Part shown: in pieces, positions 62,856 to 64,000 of the stretch
Layout: the number at the start of each line of letters is the position of its first letter
How positions within the stretch are numbered: position 1 is the stretch's first letter
Assembly (NCBI GenBank): GCA_964650525.1
Contig: CAZYUA010000006.1
Location: forward strand, 1 to 64,000
Reading direction: 5' to 3'
DNA: 64,000 nucleotides
Source of the DNA: UBA1413 sp964650525
GTDB taxonomy: Bacteria > Bacteroidota > Bacteroidia > Bacteroidales > Prolixibacteraceae
Notes under the pieces: generated by a model
Databases searched by the model: none
The model's input: only the letters and a program-made list of their open reading frames with translations
What the model was told of the DNA's origin: nothing
Translations under genes and position numbers: made by a program

Positions 62856-63974
62856 TTATTTGTTTGCACTTTTGTCCGATTTCTCCAGGCACCGTGAGAT
62901 GTGGTTCCAATATTTCCTGTGGAAACGCACACTTTTTTCCCCGATAATCCGGTAATAGGATTCAGGCTGATCATCCGGTGAAAATTTCCATAATTCCATC
63001 TCTTCATACAATGCAGGCACCTCCGGGTGAAACTGGACGGCAAAAACATGAGGATACGCACTGTGGGCAACTCCCTCAACCACCTTTCCGTCGGGAGATA
63101 GGGCAGTGATTTCAAAACCTGTGCCAATTTTCGCGGGCGACTGATGGTGGCTGCTGTAAATCAGGGGTTCTGTTTTTCGCACACCCCGGATGGTCTTTCC
63201 GAAAAAAGGATGGTTGGTGAAGCGGATCGGATGGAAATTAATTCCCATTAATTGCTTGTCATCGCTGATCAGTTGCCAGTAGTTTCTGTGGAGGTTTTTT
63301 CTTTCGGTTTTCAAGGTTTCTTCCGGGGTGAATTTTCCGTAAAGCTGTGCCGGAATGTCCTGATAGAGGCTTCCGCCAGAGGCAACATTCATGGTTTGCA
63401 ATCCCAGACAGAACCCGGTGACCAGATAACCGGGGCGCTTTTTTAGAAAGGGCTCAAATTCCGTATTCCGGCTGCCTCCCAACAGATGAAACGCATAGGA
63501 AACTTCAAAAAGGTGACGCACAGGGTCTGTGACCTCGGAATATCGGTTTTCTTCGCCATATAAGGCTGGCTGAATGTCGGGGCCTCCCAGGAAAATGACC
63601 CCCGCAGATTTACGGAAAATTTCCCTGAAAAAGCCTGAACAGCCGTTTTCTCCATAGACCGTTCCGGCATCCAGTTCCCCGGACGCTTCTTCGATGTCGA
63701 ACAAATTCCCGCCATCAGTCTCCAGATAGGCATAGCTTTGACTGAAATCGTAAGCCTGTTCCTTGTGGTAAACACCCAGGAACCGGATTTTCGCCGTATC
63801 TACACGGAAAATGCCCTTCCGGACCAGGAAAAGAACGGTTTCCATGTTGCGGACGGTCGGATTTGGAATGATGACATAGTCAGGAGATTCCGGCCTCTGT
63901 CCAACGACCGGATTTCCGGCAACCGGGGAAATTGTTGCTTGAATCAATAGCATGAGTATAAGGTATTTATTCAT
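62856..63974 (-). CDS. Secreted class-I glutamine amidotransferase-like (peptidase C26) protein
   Basis: 372 residues from ATG 63972-63974 (MNKYLILMLLIQATISPVAG, an export signal); seven codons upstream are open but unlikely. The C26 gamma-glutamyl hydrolase-like fold shows GVIFLGGPDIQPALYGEE, the nucleophile in VTGFCLGLQTMNVASGG, and His-Glu in FAVQFHPEVP. Members cleave gamma-glutamyl compounds; export is uncommon for the PuuD type but known for gamma-glutamyl hydrolases. An exact -7 element sits 19 bases upstream at the window edge. First gene of an operon with the DUF4139 gene. Confidence 0.86.
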   Translation of the reverse strand: MNKYLILMLLIQATISPVAGNPVVGQRPESPDYVIIPNPTVRNMETVLFLVRKGIFRVDTAKIRFLGVYHKEQAYDFSQSYAYLETDGGNLFDIEEASGELDAGTVYGENGCSGFFREIFRKSAGVIFLGGPDIQPALYGEENRYSEVTDPVRHLFEVSYAFHLLGGSRNTEFEPFLKKRPGYLVTGFCLGLQTMNVASGGSLYQDIPAQLYGKFTPEETLKTERKNLHRNYWQLISDDKQLMGINFHPIRFTNHPFFGKTIRGVRKTEPLIYSSHHQSPAKIGTGFEITALSPDGKVVEGVAHSAYPHVFAVQFHPEVPALYEEMELWKFSPDDQPESYYRIIGEKSVRFHRKYWNHISRCLEKSDKSANK

Positions 63975-63992
63975 CTTGTTGGTTTTGACTGC

Positions 63993-64000
63993 CAAAAGTA
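63993..64000 (-). promoter_or_regulatory. -7 element of the C26 gene, at the window edge
   Basis: Minus strand TACTTTTG, exact TAnnTTTG match; the -33 region lies outside the window. Leader of about 12 bases. Confidence 0.45.

Noticed and set aside
1..64000. tRNA, rRNA, CRISPR, insertion sequence, prophage or integron signals
   Set aside because: Intergenic gaps are short; no cloverleaf, repeated spacer array, transposase, integrase or phage protein was seen on either strand.

Overview
The window looks like chromosomal DNA of an anaerobic or facultative Bacteroidota, most likely order Bacteroidales. The support is the Bacteroidota-type arginine pathway (an ornithine transcarbamylase homologue carrying the Pro90 of N-succinylornithine enzymes), several intergenic copies of the Bacteroidota -7 promoter element TAnnTTTG, a fused ResB/CcsA cytochrome c assembly protein, DUF4861 and DUF1460 proteins, and GH105/GH78 glycan-degrading enzymes. 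Base composition is even along the window. I see no rRNA, tRNA, CRISPR array, transposase, integrase or phage gene.

Layout. Bases 1-3472 (minus strand) hold the end of a lipid A acyltransferase, malic enzyme maeB and an unknown helical protein. Bases 3614-15101 are one long minus-strand biosynthetic cluster, read argR - GNAT acyltransferase - argG - argC - argD - proC - proB - proA - argF' - hisA - hisF - hisIE. It joins arginine, proline and the last part of histidine synthesis. From the argR-carA control region, which has a palindromic ARG box, carA-carB-ccsBA run on the plus strand, followed by an M20 hydrolase that may be the arginine-pathway deacylase. Bases 24385-31701 hold a DUF1460 hydrolase, a GH105 unsaturated uronyl hydrolase, purL and an M28 peptidase. 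A 2023-residue alpha-2-macroglobulin occupies 31863-37934.

Bases 38389-54216 form a loose acidic-rhamnoglycan region: kduI, kduD and a DUF4861 lipoprotein, then (after a cell-wall sugar and surface-protein section) rhaT, rhaM, rhaA and a GH78 alpha-L-rhamnosidase. With the GH105 enzyme these could release and process unsaturated uronate and rhamnose from rhamnogalacturonan- or ulvan-like material. No polysaccharide lyase, SusC/SusD pair, rhamnulokinase or aldolase is present, so the pathway must be completed elsewhere. Between the two halves lie murK-murQ (MurNAc/GlcNAc salvage), a translationally coupled pair of a two-lobed membrane-anchored aspartic protease and a secreted protein with four tandem glycogen-binding-like E-set domains, and a GT2 glycosyltransferase. 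A stand-alone single E-set protein lies at 54309.

The right end (55015-63974) carries a PPK2 kinase, a small unknown protein, rimO, a UPF0316 membrane protein, a YpfJ-type zinc peptidase, prfC, a DUF4139 protein and a secreted class-I amidotransferase-like C26 protein. A dispersed intergenic repeat with a TCCCGA/TCGGGA hairpin occurs after proB and between prfC and the YpfJ gene.

Most of the window is housekeeping metabolism. The most unusual items are the coupled protease/E-set pair, the GNAT with a C-terminal cysteine cluster inside the arg operon, the his operon split onto an arg-pro cluster, and the dispersed hairpin repeat.
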